Below are positions 34,863 to 44,217 of a stretch of 64,000 bases of DNA, one piece after another; positions within the stretch are counted from its first letter, which is position 1, and every line of letters starts with the position of its first letter. The stretch lies in assembly GCA_016711405.1 (NCBI GenBank), contig JADJSZ010000032.1, positions 16,615-80,614 of the forward strand, read 5' to 3'. The notes under the pieces were generated by a model. It had not been told where the DNA came from. It made no database searches and worked only from the letters and a program-made list of their open reading frames with translations. The position numbers and the translations under genes are program-made. This DNA is from Candidatus Hadersleviella danica (GTDB lineage Bacteria > Chloroflexota > Anaerolineae > Promineifilales > Promineifilaceae).

Positions 34863-35354
34863 ATGCCTAACCCCATCACCACCCGCCCTATAACCCCTGC
34901 CGATGACCCATTGGTGTTGGCTATCTACCACACCACCCGCGAGCCAGAACTGGCCCTGACAGATTGGTCGGCCGCGCAAAAAGCCGCTTTTGTGGCTATG
35001 CAGTTTCAGGCCCAGCGGCAGGATTACCAGCACCGCTTTCCGCAAGCAGATTATGACCTGATTATGGCGGGAGATGAGCCTGTGGGGTATGTCTATGTCA
35101 TGCGTGGACAAGAGGAGATGCGTTTGTTGGATATTGCAATGGCTCCCGCATGGCGCAACCAAGGGGTGGGCACGGCCGTCTTGCGCGAACTCATGGCCGA
35201 AGCGGCCGCCAGCCAACGCCCCCTCAGCTACATGGTGCTACGCACCAATGAGGCCGCCTTGCGCCTCTACCAACGGCTCGGCTTCCAGCAAGCAGGGTTA
35301 TATGGCCACCATTACTTGATGGTTCATCGGGCGGATAGAGTGAATAGTGAGTAG
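34863..35354 (+). CDS. GNAT N-acetyltransferase
   Basis: 163 aa, starting MPNPITTRPIT. It has the acetyl-CoA loop RNQGVGTAVL (about residues 98-107), the preceding strand LLDIAMAPAW, and a C-terminal LRLYQRLGFQQAGLYGHHYLM typical of RimI-like GNATs. Substrate unknown. Being directly after the collar pair and before a DUF6916-like gene, it may belong to the same small locus. Confidence 0.85.
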   Translation: MPNPITTRPITPADDPLVLAIYHTTREPELALTDWSAAQKAAFVAMQFQAQRQDYQHRFPQADYDLIMAGDEPVGYVYVMRGQEEMRLLDIAMAPAWRNQGVGTAVLRELMAEAAASQRPLSYMVLRTNEAALRLYQRLGFQQAGLYGHHYLMVHRADRVNSE

Positions 35355-35386
35355 TGAATAGTGAGGAACTACTTACTACTTACTTA

Positions 35387-35716
35387 CTAATTAAACACCG
35401 CTTCATAATAACGGCCGTGTGCATCTTGCCCAAGGGGGGCAATGAAGATGTCGGGCAAGGTTCCCAGTGTGGGATGCGTCAAGGTGTACATGCGTTGGGG
35501 AAGCGCAGGTTGGGTGGGGAACCGAAAGGTGAGTGAGAAGGGCGGGCGTTGGGGTGGGGTTTCGGCCGTGGCCCACGGCGAACGGAAGGGGGGCAAGGGA
35601 ATTTCATCCACGCGAATCAACGTCACCTCAAACTCGTCCCCCTCGCTCAATTGCACCTGAAACAAACTGTTCAGGTGTGGGTCAAAATCTGCTTTGCGGA
35701 ATGTTTCTAATGTCAT
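35387..35716 (-). CDS. DUF6916-like small protein
   Basis: 109 aa. Beta-rich, with FRKADFDPHLNSLFQV, a central PLPPFRSPW and the C-terminal GTLPDIFIAPLGQDAHGRYYEAVFN. I recall proteins of this type annotated as DUF6916 next to tail-collar genes; the name should be confirmed. Convergent with the GNAT gene. Role unknown, possibly a chaperone or partner of the collar proteins. Confidence 0.65.
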   Translation of the reverse strand: MTLETFRKADFDPHLNSLFQVQLSEGDEFEVTLIRVDEIPLPPFRSPWATAETPPQRPPFSLTFRFPTQPALPQRMYTLTHPTLGTLPDIFIAPLGQDAHGRYYEAVFN

Positions 35717-35801
35717 AAGTGTGTCAGCTAGTCAGCCAGTCAGCTTGTCAGCCAAAAAACTGAGGGCTGATTTGCTGAACAGCGAATGGAGAATAATCGT
35801 G

Positions 35802-37249
35802 ATGAACCAATTATATCGTGTCATTTGGGTTGTGTGTCTGTTGGCCACGGCCGTCCTTTTTTCTGCCCCACCCCGCCCTGCCTATGCCGCCACGTTTGTG
35901 GTGACGAAAACGGCCGATACGGCCGACGGCACGTGTGATGCCGATTGCTCCCTGCGCGAAGCCATCATTGCCGCCAACGCGGCGGCAGGGGCAGATGTGA
36001 TTACCGTGCCTGCTGGAACCTACACCCTCTCCATTGCAGGTACTGGCGAAAATGCGGGTGCCACAGGCGATTTAGACATCACAGGGAATCTTACCATCAA
36101 TGGAGCAGGAGCAAGTACCACCATCATCAATGCCAACAGCATAGACCGTGTATTCCATGGGGTGACAACGGCTGGTACGACCCTCATCGTTGCCATTTCA
36201 GACATCACCATTCGTGGGGGGAATCTTCCTGCAGGTATTACCAATATGGGAGGTGGCTTTGCCTCAGATTCCACCACAACAGGCAACACCAACCTGACGC
36301 TAAACAATGTGCAAATAAGTAATAACACCACAGGAAACAATGGCGGGGCAGTTGGCTTTATCAAAAATGCAGGAGCCGCAAACCATGTCTTAACCATAAC
36401 TAACAGCACCATCGCCAATAATTTAGCACTCAATGGGGGGGGCTTGGTTGTAATGGGTGCACTCTCGATGTCACATCTAGCACCATTTCCGCCAACGGAG
36501 CCTCCACGGATGGCGGGGGTATTCACGTTGCAGGCAATACATCAGCCGTCAGTTTGGTTAACAGCACAGTCAGTGGCAACACAGCCAATGGCAATGGTGG
36601 CGGTCTGAGCAAAACTTTTGGTACTGGGACAATTGGAGTGAACTTCTCCACCATCACCAATAACACGGCTGATAATGATAACAACGCGGCTGGCACGGGT
36701 GGTGGCATCAATGCCAACAGCAATACCACCCTCCAAAACAGCATTGTACAAGGTAATGCCAACCCCAGCAGTGCGGCCACTCTTGATTGTGCAGGAGTGG
36801 GGCTTTCCTCCAATGGTTACAACGTTGTGGGGTCTGTCACGGGTTGCCCCAGTGGGGGAACAAGCGATTCCACGGCCGCGGCCAATCTCGGCCCATTGCA
36901 AAACAACCTAGGTAATATCAACACCCACATGCCCGGTGGTGGCAGTGCCGCCATCAACCGCGTCCCCAATGGTTCCAGTGGTTGCAATGGAGGTGTTTCG
37001 GTGGATCAACGCGGCGGGGTGCGTGCCGATGGTCTAAATCGGGGCGATACAGCTTGTGATTCAGGGTCTGTGGAAGCCGACTCCACCCTACAACCAAATG
37101 CCGTTGCCCTACAATTGCTCAGCACGGAAGCGAACGCCTCTGCGCAATGGGCTATTTTCCTCTTCGCGCTCCTCGTCTTGGCCAGTTTGGGGGTTATGGG
37201 TCAACGGCCGTTTGGTCAACTTGCACGAAAGCTCACAAACAAAATTTGA
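35802..37249 (+). CDS. CSLREA-type beta-helix surface protein with C-terminal TM (frameshifted)
   Basis: About 482 residues. Signal peptide (VVCLLATAVLFSAPPRPAYA), then the CSLREA domain as TCDADCSLREAIIAANA. Beta-helix repeats follow (LTINGAGAST, ITIRGGNLP, STVSGNTANGNGG), and the C-terminal membrane helix is WAIFLFALLVLASLGVM with a basic tail. At the G8 run near 36436-36443 the reading moves to the next frame (CNGCTLDVTSSTISANG) and on to the end. Cell-surface protein, probably membrane-anchored. The ATG at 35802 was chosen because the longer extension is spacer sequence. Confidence 0.75.
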
Positions 37250-37353
37250 GCAATTATGCAACTTGTGCAATTGCCCCGTGGGAGATAAAGTAGGCGGTAG
37301 GTTAGTAGGTGGCGCAATTACCACCTCTCCCAACAGAATTACATTGTTAGGCC

Positions 37354-37417
37354 AAGATGCCTTTTCCCCCCACTGGTTGATACAGGACAACCAGTGGGGT
37401 GGGAAGGCATCTTTTTT
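37354..37417 (+). terminator. Strong intrinsic terminator
   Basis: A nearly perfect ~26-bp stem (AAGATGCCTTTTCC...) with an 8-base loop is followed by T6. It lies ~105 bp after the beta-helix gene and insulates amt. Confidence 0.85.
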
Positions 37418-37533
37418 GTTGCTGGTTACTGGTTATTCGTTATTGGGTCGGTGACAGGCACCCTAAAGGCCTGTCAAATAACAAATAACCTGTCATTTCG
37501 TTCTTTAACAGTTAGGTTTAAGGAGAGAAAAAG

Positions 37534-38914
37534 ATGTTTAAGTTAACGCGCAATTCCGTGAAACGATTGGCCGTGGTGGGTTTGGGGCTTATCGGCCGCT
37601 GGCATGTTCAGCCGCACCGCCTATGCCCAAGAAATTACCGACACCATTGTGGTGCAAATAGACACCATCTGGTTGATGATTGGCTCCGCTTTGGTCTTCT
37701 TCATGCAAGCTGGTTTTGCCCTTGTCGAAAGCGGCTTCACCCGCTCCAAAAACTCAGCCAACCTCATCATGAAGAACCTGCTCGACTTCTGTGTGGGTGT
37801 GCCCCTTTTCTTTGCCCTCGGCTTTGGCTTCATGTACGGCACCTCGGCCGGTGGCTTTATTGGCACCGACAACTTCTTTCTCTCTGAGCTGGCCATTGCC
37901 GATGGGGATGCGTTTAGCTGGGTAGATTTCCTCTTCCAAGCCATGTTTGCGGCTACGGCCACCACCATCGTTTCAGGGGCAGTCGCCGAACGGATGAAAT
38001 TCAGCACTTACCTCATCTACAGCATCATCATCTCCGTTTTCATCTACCCCATTTCGGGGCACTGGCATTGGGGCGGCGGCTGGATCTACCAACTTGGCTT
38101 CATTGACTTTGCTGGTTCGACCCTTGTCCATACCGTCGGTGGCTTTGCCGCCTTAGCGGCCGCGCTCGTTCTCGGCCCGCGCATCGGCAAATTTAACAAA
38201 GATGGCTCCACCAACGTCATCCCCGGCCACAGCCTCACTTTGGCCGCCACAGGGGTGTTCATCCTCTGGTTTGGTTGGTTCGGCTTCAATGGCGGTAGCA
38301 CCCTCTCGGGCATGAGTCCCGGCATCGCTTATGTGATGGTTACAACGACATTGGCGGCTTCGGCGGCCGTGGTTTCCGCCCTGCTCATCAACTGGTGGAA
38401 AACGGGCAAGCCCTCCACCGAAATGGCGCTTAATGGGGCTTTGGCGGGTCTCGTCGCCATCACCGCTGGCTGTGCCAATGTCACCCCCATTGGGGCACTC
38501 ATCATCGGCGTTCTCTCTGGCCCCGTTCTCATTTACGGCCTCGACCTCATCGAGAAGGTCTTAAAAATAGATGACCCTGTTGGGGCAGTGGCTGTGCATG
38601 GCTTAAACGGTGTTTGGGGAACCATCGCCGTGGGCTTGTTCGCCTACACCGACACCAACGCCCTCACGGCGATGGGTGAAGTCAACGGCCTCTTTTATGG
38701 CGGCGGGTTCACCCAATTGGGTGTCCAACTCATCGGCACCTTGGCCGTGGCTGGTTGGGCCTTTGCCACCGCGTATGGCCTCTTCACCCTGCTTAAAGTC
38801 ACCATGGGCATCCGTGTCACCGAGCGGGAAGAGTTGGAAGGTTTGGACATCTCCGAGCATGGCACAGTGAGCTACCCCGAATTTGGGTTCACCTCCGCGC
38901 CATCGGGCGATTAG
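37534..38914 (+). CDS. amt: Ammonium transporter (frameshift in the signal peptide)
   Basis: About 460 residues. The start ATG has AAGGAGAG upstream and begins a signal peptide (MFKLTRNSVKRLAVVGLGLI). An extra base near 37592-37596 shifts the frame, after which AGMFSRTAYAQE completes the cleavage site and the Amt core follows. Family marks: MQAGFALVESGFTRSKN, GWIYQLGFIDFAGSTLVHTVGG, GFNGGSTLSG and DDPVGAVAVHGLNGVWGTIAVG. Conducts ammonium into the cell. An unknown gene and glnA follow on the same strand, a nitrogen-assimilation grouping. No GlnK/PII gene is in the window. Confidence 0.9.
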
Positions 38915-39014
38915 GGGTTATGGGGTTTTGTTACTGGTTATTCGTTATTGGGTTGCCCTACCGACTACCCCATAACGAATAACAAATAACGAGTAACCAA
39001 CTAACGAGTAACTC
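38914..39014. repeat. GTTATTC/GTTACTG dyad array
   Basis: Left GTTACTGGTTATTC units and right CATAACGAATAACAAATAAC units sit around a CTACC-rich loop, ending at the next start codon. Confidence 0.85.
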
Positions 39015-39017
39015 ACC

Positions 39018-39944
39018 ATGAAAATCTCACTCGAACGCAACGCAGGCAACGAGCTAGTGCCCTATGTGGCGCACATTGATAGCTCGGATTTGACCATTCA
39101 CAAGCCTTCTCAATTCAAGGTTCCCGTGCAAGCCATTTACACGGGCACGACAAAGAGTTTTCAGGCTGAGGTTTGCGGCTTTTTGGCCAAGGCCAACACG
39201 GCCGATGGACTCATCCCCCGCCTCGAAAATTTACTTTACCAACTCATTAACGTCGCTCGCTTGCCCCGCCACGTCTTTGTGGCTCGGCGAGCCAAGAAAA
39301 TTTACCCCGTCTACACCATTGGCCACGAAGTGATGGCCACCACCCCCGGCGGCCCTGTCTTCCGCCATGTCGAGCTGGCCAAGGTGCGCGAGTACCTTAC
39401 CGATTATCTGCATGAAACCAATGTGTTGGGCGAAAAAGGGCTAAGCGACAAATTGCATGTGCGCGGGCTGGATATGGAGACGCTGGGCTTGTTGCGGCCG
39501 ATTTTCTACCTCAAGAAGCGCGTCAGTGGCGAAACCGATTTTTGGTCGCCCGTCTTTGAATCCCCCGCTGGCAAGACGGTCTACACCTATGCTGTCAACG
39601 CCCAGCGCGAAGTGACCCTGAACGGCCGTGAAGTCCTCGTTCTGCGCGATTTGGTGGCCGAGTTGTTGAAGACGGACGGCCGTCTGCACGACCGCTACGA
39701 CCTCCGTGCCGACCGGCTGATGCCCACCTATTGGGATCGGCTCAAGAGAGAACTCAAGCCCGAAGGCCAACTCACCGTCAGCGGGCAATTGGTAGATGTG
39801 TATAGCGCGGGCAATGTTTGGCTGGCTCTCGAACCACGGCCAGACGAAGCCCGCTACGGCCTCTTCTTTGGGGCCAACAGCGATGATTTGCGCGGCCGTA
39901 TGACCCGCGACTTCATCCGGCGCGGTCTGGCCGTGCCAGCATAA
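39018..39944 (+). CDS. Uncharacterised protein between amt and glnA
   Basis: 308 aa, soluble, no signal peptide. Visible segments: MKISLERNAGNELVPYVAHI, then LLYQLINVARLPRHVFVARRAKKIYPVY, a KARREYL-like charged helix (VELAKVREYLTDYLHE), and a C-terminal LTVSGQLVDVYSAGNVWLALE with a basic end. No catalytic motif recognised. It lacks a Shine-Dalgarno; the ATG follows a heptamer array. Its place between an ammonium channel and glutamine synthetase suggests a nitrogen-related role, but this is position only. Confidence 0.6.
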   Translation: MKISLERNAGNELVPYVAHIDSSDLTIHKPSQFKVPVQAIYTGTTKSFQAEVCGFLAKANTADGLIPRLENLLYQLINVARLPRHVFVARRAKKIYPVYTIGHEVMATTPGGPVFRHVELAKVREYLTDYLHETNVLGEKGLSDKLHVRGLDMETLGLLRPIFYLKKRVSGETDFWSPVFESPAGKTVYTYAVNAQREVTLNGREVLVLRDLVAELLKTDGRLHDRYDLRADRLMPTYWDRLKRELKPEGQLTVSGQLVDVYSAGNVWLALEPRPDEARYGLFFGANSDDLRGRMTRDFIRRGLAVPA

Positions 39945-39947
39945 GCG

Positions 39948-40048
39948 GGTTATTTGTTACTCGTGATTGGTTATTGGGTCGTTGGTCAACAACCTTCAAT
40001 AACCAATAACCCAATAACGAATAACCCAATAACGAATAACCAGTAACG
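39948..40048. repeat. GTTATTG / AATAACC dyad array
   Basis: Left units GTTATTTGTTACTC and GGTTATTGGG; right side six or more AATAACC/AATAACG units. It ends ~38 bp before glnA. Confidence 0.85.
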
Positions 40049-40086
40049 ACCCAAAACCACTACTTTTTAGAAGGAGAATGAACCGA

Positions 40087-41487
40087 ATGACAACCCCTAG
40101 CGATATTCGCGCCCTGATAGAAGAAAATGGTGTCAAAATTGTAGACATCAAATTCACCGACCTGTTTGGTCAATGGCAACACTTTTCCCTGCCCGTCGAA
40201 GCCTTCGACATTGACGAAGCCATCGAAGAAGGGCTGGGCTTTGATGGCTCCTCCATTCGCGGCTTTCAATCCATTGAAAACAGCGACATGGTGTTGAAGG
40301 CCGACCCCACCTCCGCCTTCCTCGACCCCTTTGGCAAATACCCTACCCTCAGCGTCATTTGCAACGTCTACGACCCCCTCTCGGGCATCGCCTACACCCG
40401 CGACCCCCGCTATGTCACCGCCAAGGCGGAGGCGTATCTCAAGGGCACAGGCATCGCCGATAGCGTCTTTGTTGGCCCCGAAGCGGAGTTCTTCATCTTT
40501 GACGAAGTCTCCTACAGCACCAGCCAAAACACCTCTCAGTACAGCGTAGATAGCGAAGAGGCGTGGTGGAACACAGGCAAACCCGGCTTGGGTCACTTAG
40601 TCCCCGAAAAAGGTGGCTACTTCCCCGTTTCGCCCATTGATGCGTTGCAAGACATCCGCTCCGACATGGTGCGGGCGATGATTGATGCGGGCATTAACGT
40701 CGAAGTTCACCACCACGAGGTGGCCAGCGCAGGCCAATGCGAAATTGACATGCGCTTTGACCACATGCTGAAAATGGCCGACCAAGTTCAGCTCTACAAA
40801 TACATTGTGAAAAATGTGGCCAAGGCGGCCGGCAAAACGGCCACCTTCCTGCCCAAACCCATTTTCCGCGACAACGGCTCGGGGATGCACACCCACATGA
40901 GCTTGTGGAAAGATGGCCAACCCCTCTTTGCGGGCGACGAATACGCGGGTCTGAGCCAAATGGCGTTGTACTTCATCGGCGGCATCCTCAAGCACATTAA
41001 CTCGTTGCTCGCTTTCTGCGCCCCCACCACCAACTCCTATCGGCGGTTGGTTCCCGGCTACGAAGCACCAGTTGTGGTGGCTTACTCGGCTCGTAACCGC
41101 TCGGCCGCTTGCCGCATCCCCATGTACTCCCACTCGCCCAAAGCGAAACGGGTGGAATTCCGTTGCCCCGACCCCTTGGCCAACCCCTACTTGGCCTTCC
41201 CCGCCATTCTCATGGCTGGTTTGGATGGCATCAAGAACCAGATTGACCCCGGTGCGCCCTCCGAGCAAGATTTGTTCGAGGAGGAGACCCTGAAACACGT
41301 GACCACCGTCAAGGGTTCGCTCTATGATGTGTTGGACGCGCTGGAAGCGGACCACGATTTCTTGTTGGAAGGTGGGGTGTTTACGCCCGATTTGATTGAG
41401 AGTTATATCAGCATCAAGCGGATTGAGGCGGACCAAGTGCGCCTACGGCCGCATCCCCAAGAATTTGTGATGTATTACGGTGGTTAA
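40087..41487 (+). CDS. glnA: Glutamine synthetase, type I
   Basis: 466 aa. The ATG at 40087 is ~10 bp from AAGGAG and was preferred to 40078, which is only 2 bp from it. GSI marks: GFDGSSIRGF, GPEAEFFIFD, VEVHHHEVASAGQCEIDMRFD, KPIFRDNGSGMHTHMSLW and NRSAACRIP. The C-terminus ends HPQEFVMYYGG. The region where adenylylated enzymes carry the NLYDL tyrosine reads PSEQDLFEEET, so control by adenylylation is unlikely (inference). It makes glutamine from glutamate and ammonia in the cytosol as a dodecamer, downstream of amt. Confidence 0.94.
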   Translation: MTTPSDIRALIEENGVKIVDIKFTDLFGQWQHFSLPVEAFDIDEAIEEGLGFDGSSIRGFQSIENSDMVLKADPTSAFLDPFGKYPTLSVICNVYDPLSGIAYTRDPRYVTAKAEAYLKGTGIADSVFVGPEAEFFIFDEVSYSTSQNTSQYSVDSEEAWWNTGKPGLGHLVPEKGGYFPVSPIDALQDIRSDMVRAMIDAGINVEVHHHEVASAGQCEIDMRFDHMLKMADQVQLYKYIVKNVAKAAGKTATFLPKPIFRDNGSGMHTHMSLWKDGQPLFAGDEYAGLSQMALYFIGGILKHINSLLAFCAPTTNSYRRLVPGYEAPVVVAYSARNRSAACRIPMYSHSPKAKRVEFRCPDPLANPYLAFPAILMAGLDGIKNQIDPGAPSEQDLFEEETLKHVTTVKGSLYDVLDALEADHDFLLEGGVFTPDLIESYISIKRIEADQVRLRPHPQEFVMYYGG

Positions 41488-41810
41488 AAAGCTGTAAGCC
41501 GTAAGCCGTAAGCTAAAAAGCCCTTCTCGCTGAGAAGGGCTTTTTTGTTGGCAAAAATTCGTGTCATAGGTGAAATTCGTGTCAAAAAAAGCCACCCCCC
41601 AATAAGCGGCAACGCAAATGAAACATACCTCCACCGAATTACTCACATTGCCCCCCCCTAGGGCGGGTGGTAAAATGAAAAGGTTAAAGACCAATCGTTA
41701 CCCAACACAAATGGTTTGTAATACCAGTTTGGAACTGGGCTGGTATTTCCCACAAGAAGCACAATCCCCCAAACCTTTCGCCAATTCCCCCCCCAGCGTA
41801 GGAGAACTCC
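41488..41810. other. Spacer between glnA and the unknown two-gene unit
   Basis: It holds GTAAGCC heptamers (~41494-41512), the glnA terminator, and two AAATTCGTGTCA copies near 41558-41582. A low-complexity stretch leads to the GGAG before 41811. No supported gene. Confidence 0.6.
41515..41546 (+). terminator. glnA intrinsic terminator
   Basis: A 14-bp stem AAAAAGCCCTTCTC with a GCT loop and T6 tail, 27 bp past the stop. The A-tract on the left makes it potentially bidirectional. Confidence 0.92.
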
Positions 41811-43394
41811 GTGACACAGATGTATACCCAGACCAAAGAATACTGGGCTTCACCAGACCTTTCCCTGACGGAAAGTGACATTGAACAGATTTACAACTAT
41901 TTTTTGGAGGCAGAACGGCCGCAACCGATTGAGAAAATCACCCAAGTTATTATCAACCACCGCATTGCCGAAGAGAAAAGCAAGCTCAAGCCGCGCATGG
42001 AAGGGCGCATTATTTACCAGCCCCGCAAGCAATACCAAGTCGGCGACAAGCTGGTTTTCCCCGCCCTGCAATTTGCCCATGCCGAGGTGACTGAGCTTCG
42101 CAAGGGAACGAACCCCCAATTTGGCGAATTCCAAGTCATTGCCGTCAATCTGAATGGTAAAGCGCGTGAATTCAGCGCGGGACTAGAGGTTGAGCACCCC
42201 CTCAACCGTGGCGAGGGCATGGACAGCATTCGGCTGGAAGAGCCAGACCCCGATGCGCTTTATGAGCAATTTGGCGAGTTTCTAAATGAGCGCATTTCGG
42301 CCGTGCTCGAGCAAAACAACGAGTTTATTCGCTTGGCTGGCCAATGGTTTGTGCGCGGGCTGATGGGCGAAATCAACATTGGCCATTTGCACCTTTCCGA
42401 AGCTGTGCTGGAAATTAGCGGCGGCGGCCCCCTGCCCACCCCCGAGATTTTGGTGCATTTGGATATGCCCAAAAATATCTTGCCCGAAGTGCAAGAATTC
42501 TCGCTCAACTATGCCTTGCTCAACGATGCCCGGTTTGACGAAGTAGCCCCGCCGGGACGAGTGAGTTGGTTCCTGCGTCGGCTGGAACCCGCTTATGTGC
42601 GCGAAATCCCCGACCGCCTCGCCTACAAACCCCATGCCTACGACCGCGCTTTACTTGGTTCGCAAATGCACCAACTGGAGCGGGAACTGGATGATGAGTG
42701 GTCTGAGTTTGAATGGGCCACGGTTCCCCGCGATGTGACCTTTACCCTGACCTATCCCCACCGCGCGGCCGGCACATTGCCCCTTTCGTCGCGGATACGG
42801 CCGCATTTTCCCCTTGGCATCTCCCCCCGCCAATTGGTGAGCTTGGTAGACAAAGAGACAGGCGAAGAAATCCCCGCATGGGTCTCGGCCGAGGGGCGCT
42901 ATGTGGGTGGCCTGACCAACTGGTATGAAGCGAACGACATCCCCGTGGGCGGCTATCTCAAAGTGTCTGCTGGCCCGCGCCCCGGCGTGGTTTACATTGA
43001 TTACAGCCGACGGCCGAAGGCACGCCGCGAATGGGTGCGCCTTGGCAGTATCCAAAACGGCCAACTCGCCTTTCACTTGGACAAGCGCAACGTCGGTTGT
43101 GATTACGACGATTTGCTCATTGTCTCCACCGAGCAGACCACGGCCGTGGATTTGCTCTTCCGCAGTGGCGAAAACCAGCGGCGCACCCTCGCCAGCCTAC
43201 TGGCGCAAATGATGCCCAGCTTGGGCGAAAGCGGCCCCCAAAACGCCGTCCATGCCAAGACGCTCTACAGTGCGGTGAACATGCTCCGTCGCACCACCCC
43301 CGGTGCTATTTTTGCCGAACTGATCCGCCACCCCGCCTTCCAAACAGTGGGCGACCAATATTGGCTGTTTAACCCCCAAAAGTGGCAAAACTAG
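41811..43394 (+). CDS. Uncharacterised protein, first gene of a two-gene unit
   Basis: 527 aa, GTG start with GGAG 6 bp upstream; an ATG three codons later is an alternative. Soluble, no TM. An N-terminal helical DLSLTESDIEQIYNYFLEAERPQPIEKI looks like a small helix-turn-helix-type domain. A beta-rich middle (RIIYQPRKQYQVGDKLVFPAL, GEFQVIAVNL) resembles an SH3/OB-like barrel. A C-terminal part contains WVRLGSIQNGQLAFHLDKRNVGCDYDDLLI. No enzyme motif recognised. Its stop is 12 bp from the next gene, so the two are probably co-expressed. Confidence 0.6.
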   Translation: MTQMYTQTKEYWASPDLSLTESDIEQIYNYFLEAERPQPIEKITQVIINHRIAEEKSKLKPRMEGRIIYQPRKQYQVGDKLVFPALQFAHAEVTELRKGTNPQFGEFQVIAVNLNGKAREFSAGLEVEHPLNRGEGMDSIRLEEPDPDALYEQFGEFLNERISAVLEQNNEFIRLAGQWFVRGLMGEINIGHLHLSEAVLEISGGGPLPTPEILVHLDMPKNILPEVQEFSLNYALLNDARFDEVAPPGRVSWFLRRLEPAYVREIPDRLAYKPHAYDRALLGSQMHQLERELDDEWSEFEWATVPRDVTFTLTYPHRAAGTLPLSSRIRPHFPLGISPRQLVSLVDKETGEEIPAWVSAEGRYVGGLTNWYEANDIPVGGYLKVSAGPRPGVVYIDYSRRPKARREWVRLGSIQNGQLAFHLDKRNVGCDYDDLLIVSTEQTTAVDLLFRSGENQRRTLASLLAQMMPSLGESGPQNAVHAKTLYSAVNMLRRTTPGAIFAELIRHPAFQTVGDQYWLFNPQKWQN

Positions 43395-43406
43395 AGGTCA
43401 ACCATT

Positions 43407-43856
43407 ATGTCAAACAATCCGCGCCCCCAAATTAGCAATATCTCTATTCGGCAAGTTACCGAAGAAACAAAATTCCACATTGATTATGGTTGGTGGGAAC
43501 AATCCACCTTGGATTTACGCAGTTATTTGGTCAACCGTCTGCAAACCTTAGGCATGGACAATATCCATTTAGACCCAAACGCCCACGAAGTGGATTTGGT
43601 AGATATGCACACAGGCGAAGTCACTCGTGTAGATGGCTTTCAGTATGTTGTCCAAACCTATTTCAGCCAACTCCCTCCCGATTTTGCCCAGCGTTCGTCG
43701 CTGGTAGATGCTGTTTTTTGTGTGCTGATGGCCAACGCCAATCGGCCGCTCACCGCCCATGAGATTGCCCAACAACTCGGCCGCAGTGCCGATGTCGTCC
43801 TGCGCACCCTCAACGGCCCGCGCATCTACCAAGGCATTACGCCTGTGTTTGAGTAA
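43407..43856 (+). CDS. Uncharacterised wHTH-like protein, second gene of the unit
   Basis: 149 aa. The C-terminal ~50 residues contain LTAHEIAQQLGRSADVVLRTL, a helix-turn-helix of winged-helix type. The N-terminal part is mixed alpha/beta (FHIDYGWWEQSTLDLRSYLVNRLQTLGM). It is probably a DNA- or nucleic-acid-binding partner of the upstream 527-aa protein. Weak GAGG upstream. No family name recognised. Confidence 0.6.
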   Translation: MSNNPRPQISNISIRQVTEETKFHIDYGWWEQSTLDLRSYLVNRLQTLGMDNIHLDPNAHEVDLVDMHTGEVTRVDGFQYVVQTYFSQLPPDFAQRSSLVDAVFCVLMANANRPLTAHEIAQQLGRSADVVLRTLNGPRIYQGITPVFE

Positions 43857-43920
43857 AGTACGAATGACGAAGTACGAAGCACGAAGTAAATTTCGTAATT
43901 CGTACTTTGTAATTCGTAAT
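43857..43920. repeat. ACGAAGT / TTCGTAA dyad array
   Basis: Left GTACGAATGACGAAGTACGA units and right TTCGTAATTCGTACTTTG units around a few bases. Same family as at 3560 and 11340. Confidence 0.85.
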
Positions 43921-43964
43921 TTTTTTTGACGCATCTCTAACCACTCATTAGAATTACGCTCACC

Positions 43965-44037
43965 GCCCTAGTAGCTCAATGGACAGAGCACCGGACTTCT
44001 AATCCGTAGGTTGAGGGTTCGATTCCCCCCTAGGGCA
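43965..44037 (+). tRNA. tRNA-Arg (anticodon TCT)
   Basis: Acceptor GCCCTAG pairs fully with CTAGGGC, discriminator A, no encoded CCA. D stem GCTC/GAGC. Anticodon loop CTTCTAA with TCT at 43998-44000. T arm GAGGG-TTCGATT-CCCCC has one A-C mismatch, and the anticodon stem has one mismatch at its base. It decodes AGA/AGG. Confidence 0.93.
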
Positions 44038-44047
44038 TTACGCCACC

Positions 44048-44105
44048 GGCGTAAAGCGTCAGAGTAGCCATCCCCCACGGCCGTTCTGCGCTTTACGCCT
44101 TTTTT
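44048..44105 (+). terminator. Terminator after tRNA-Arg
   Basis: Stem GGCGTAAAGCG/CGCTTTACGCC (11 bp) with a 30-bp loop that includes ACGGCCGT, followed by T6. Confidence 0.8.
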
Positions 44106-44117
44106 GTAGCTTAAAAA

Positions 44118-44199
44118 GATAGAGGAGGGAGATAGAAATAGAGGAAACACGATAGACGAACCGACCTTGTTCCCCTCTATCTCTACCCTCTATCTTCCC
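44118..44199. repeat. AGATAGAG / CTCTATCT dyad array
   Basis: Second member of the TCTATCT family. Its loop GACCTTGTTCCCCTCTATC resembles that at 22829. Confidence 0.8.
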
Positions 44200-44217
44200 C
44201 ACAGGCAGTACCCCATT

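Noticed and set aside
33391..35716. Prophage remnant
   Set aside because: Only tail-collar proteins are present; no integrase, capsid, portal, sheath or lysis gene, and flanking genes are ordinary chromosomal ones.
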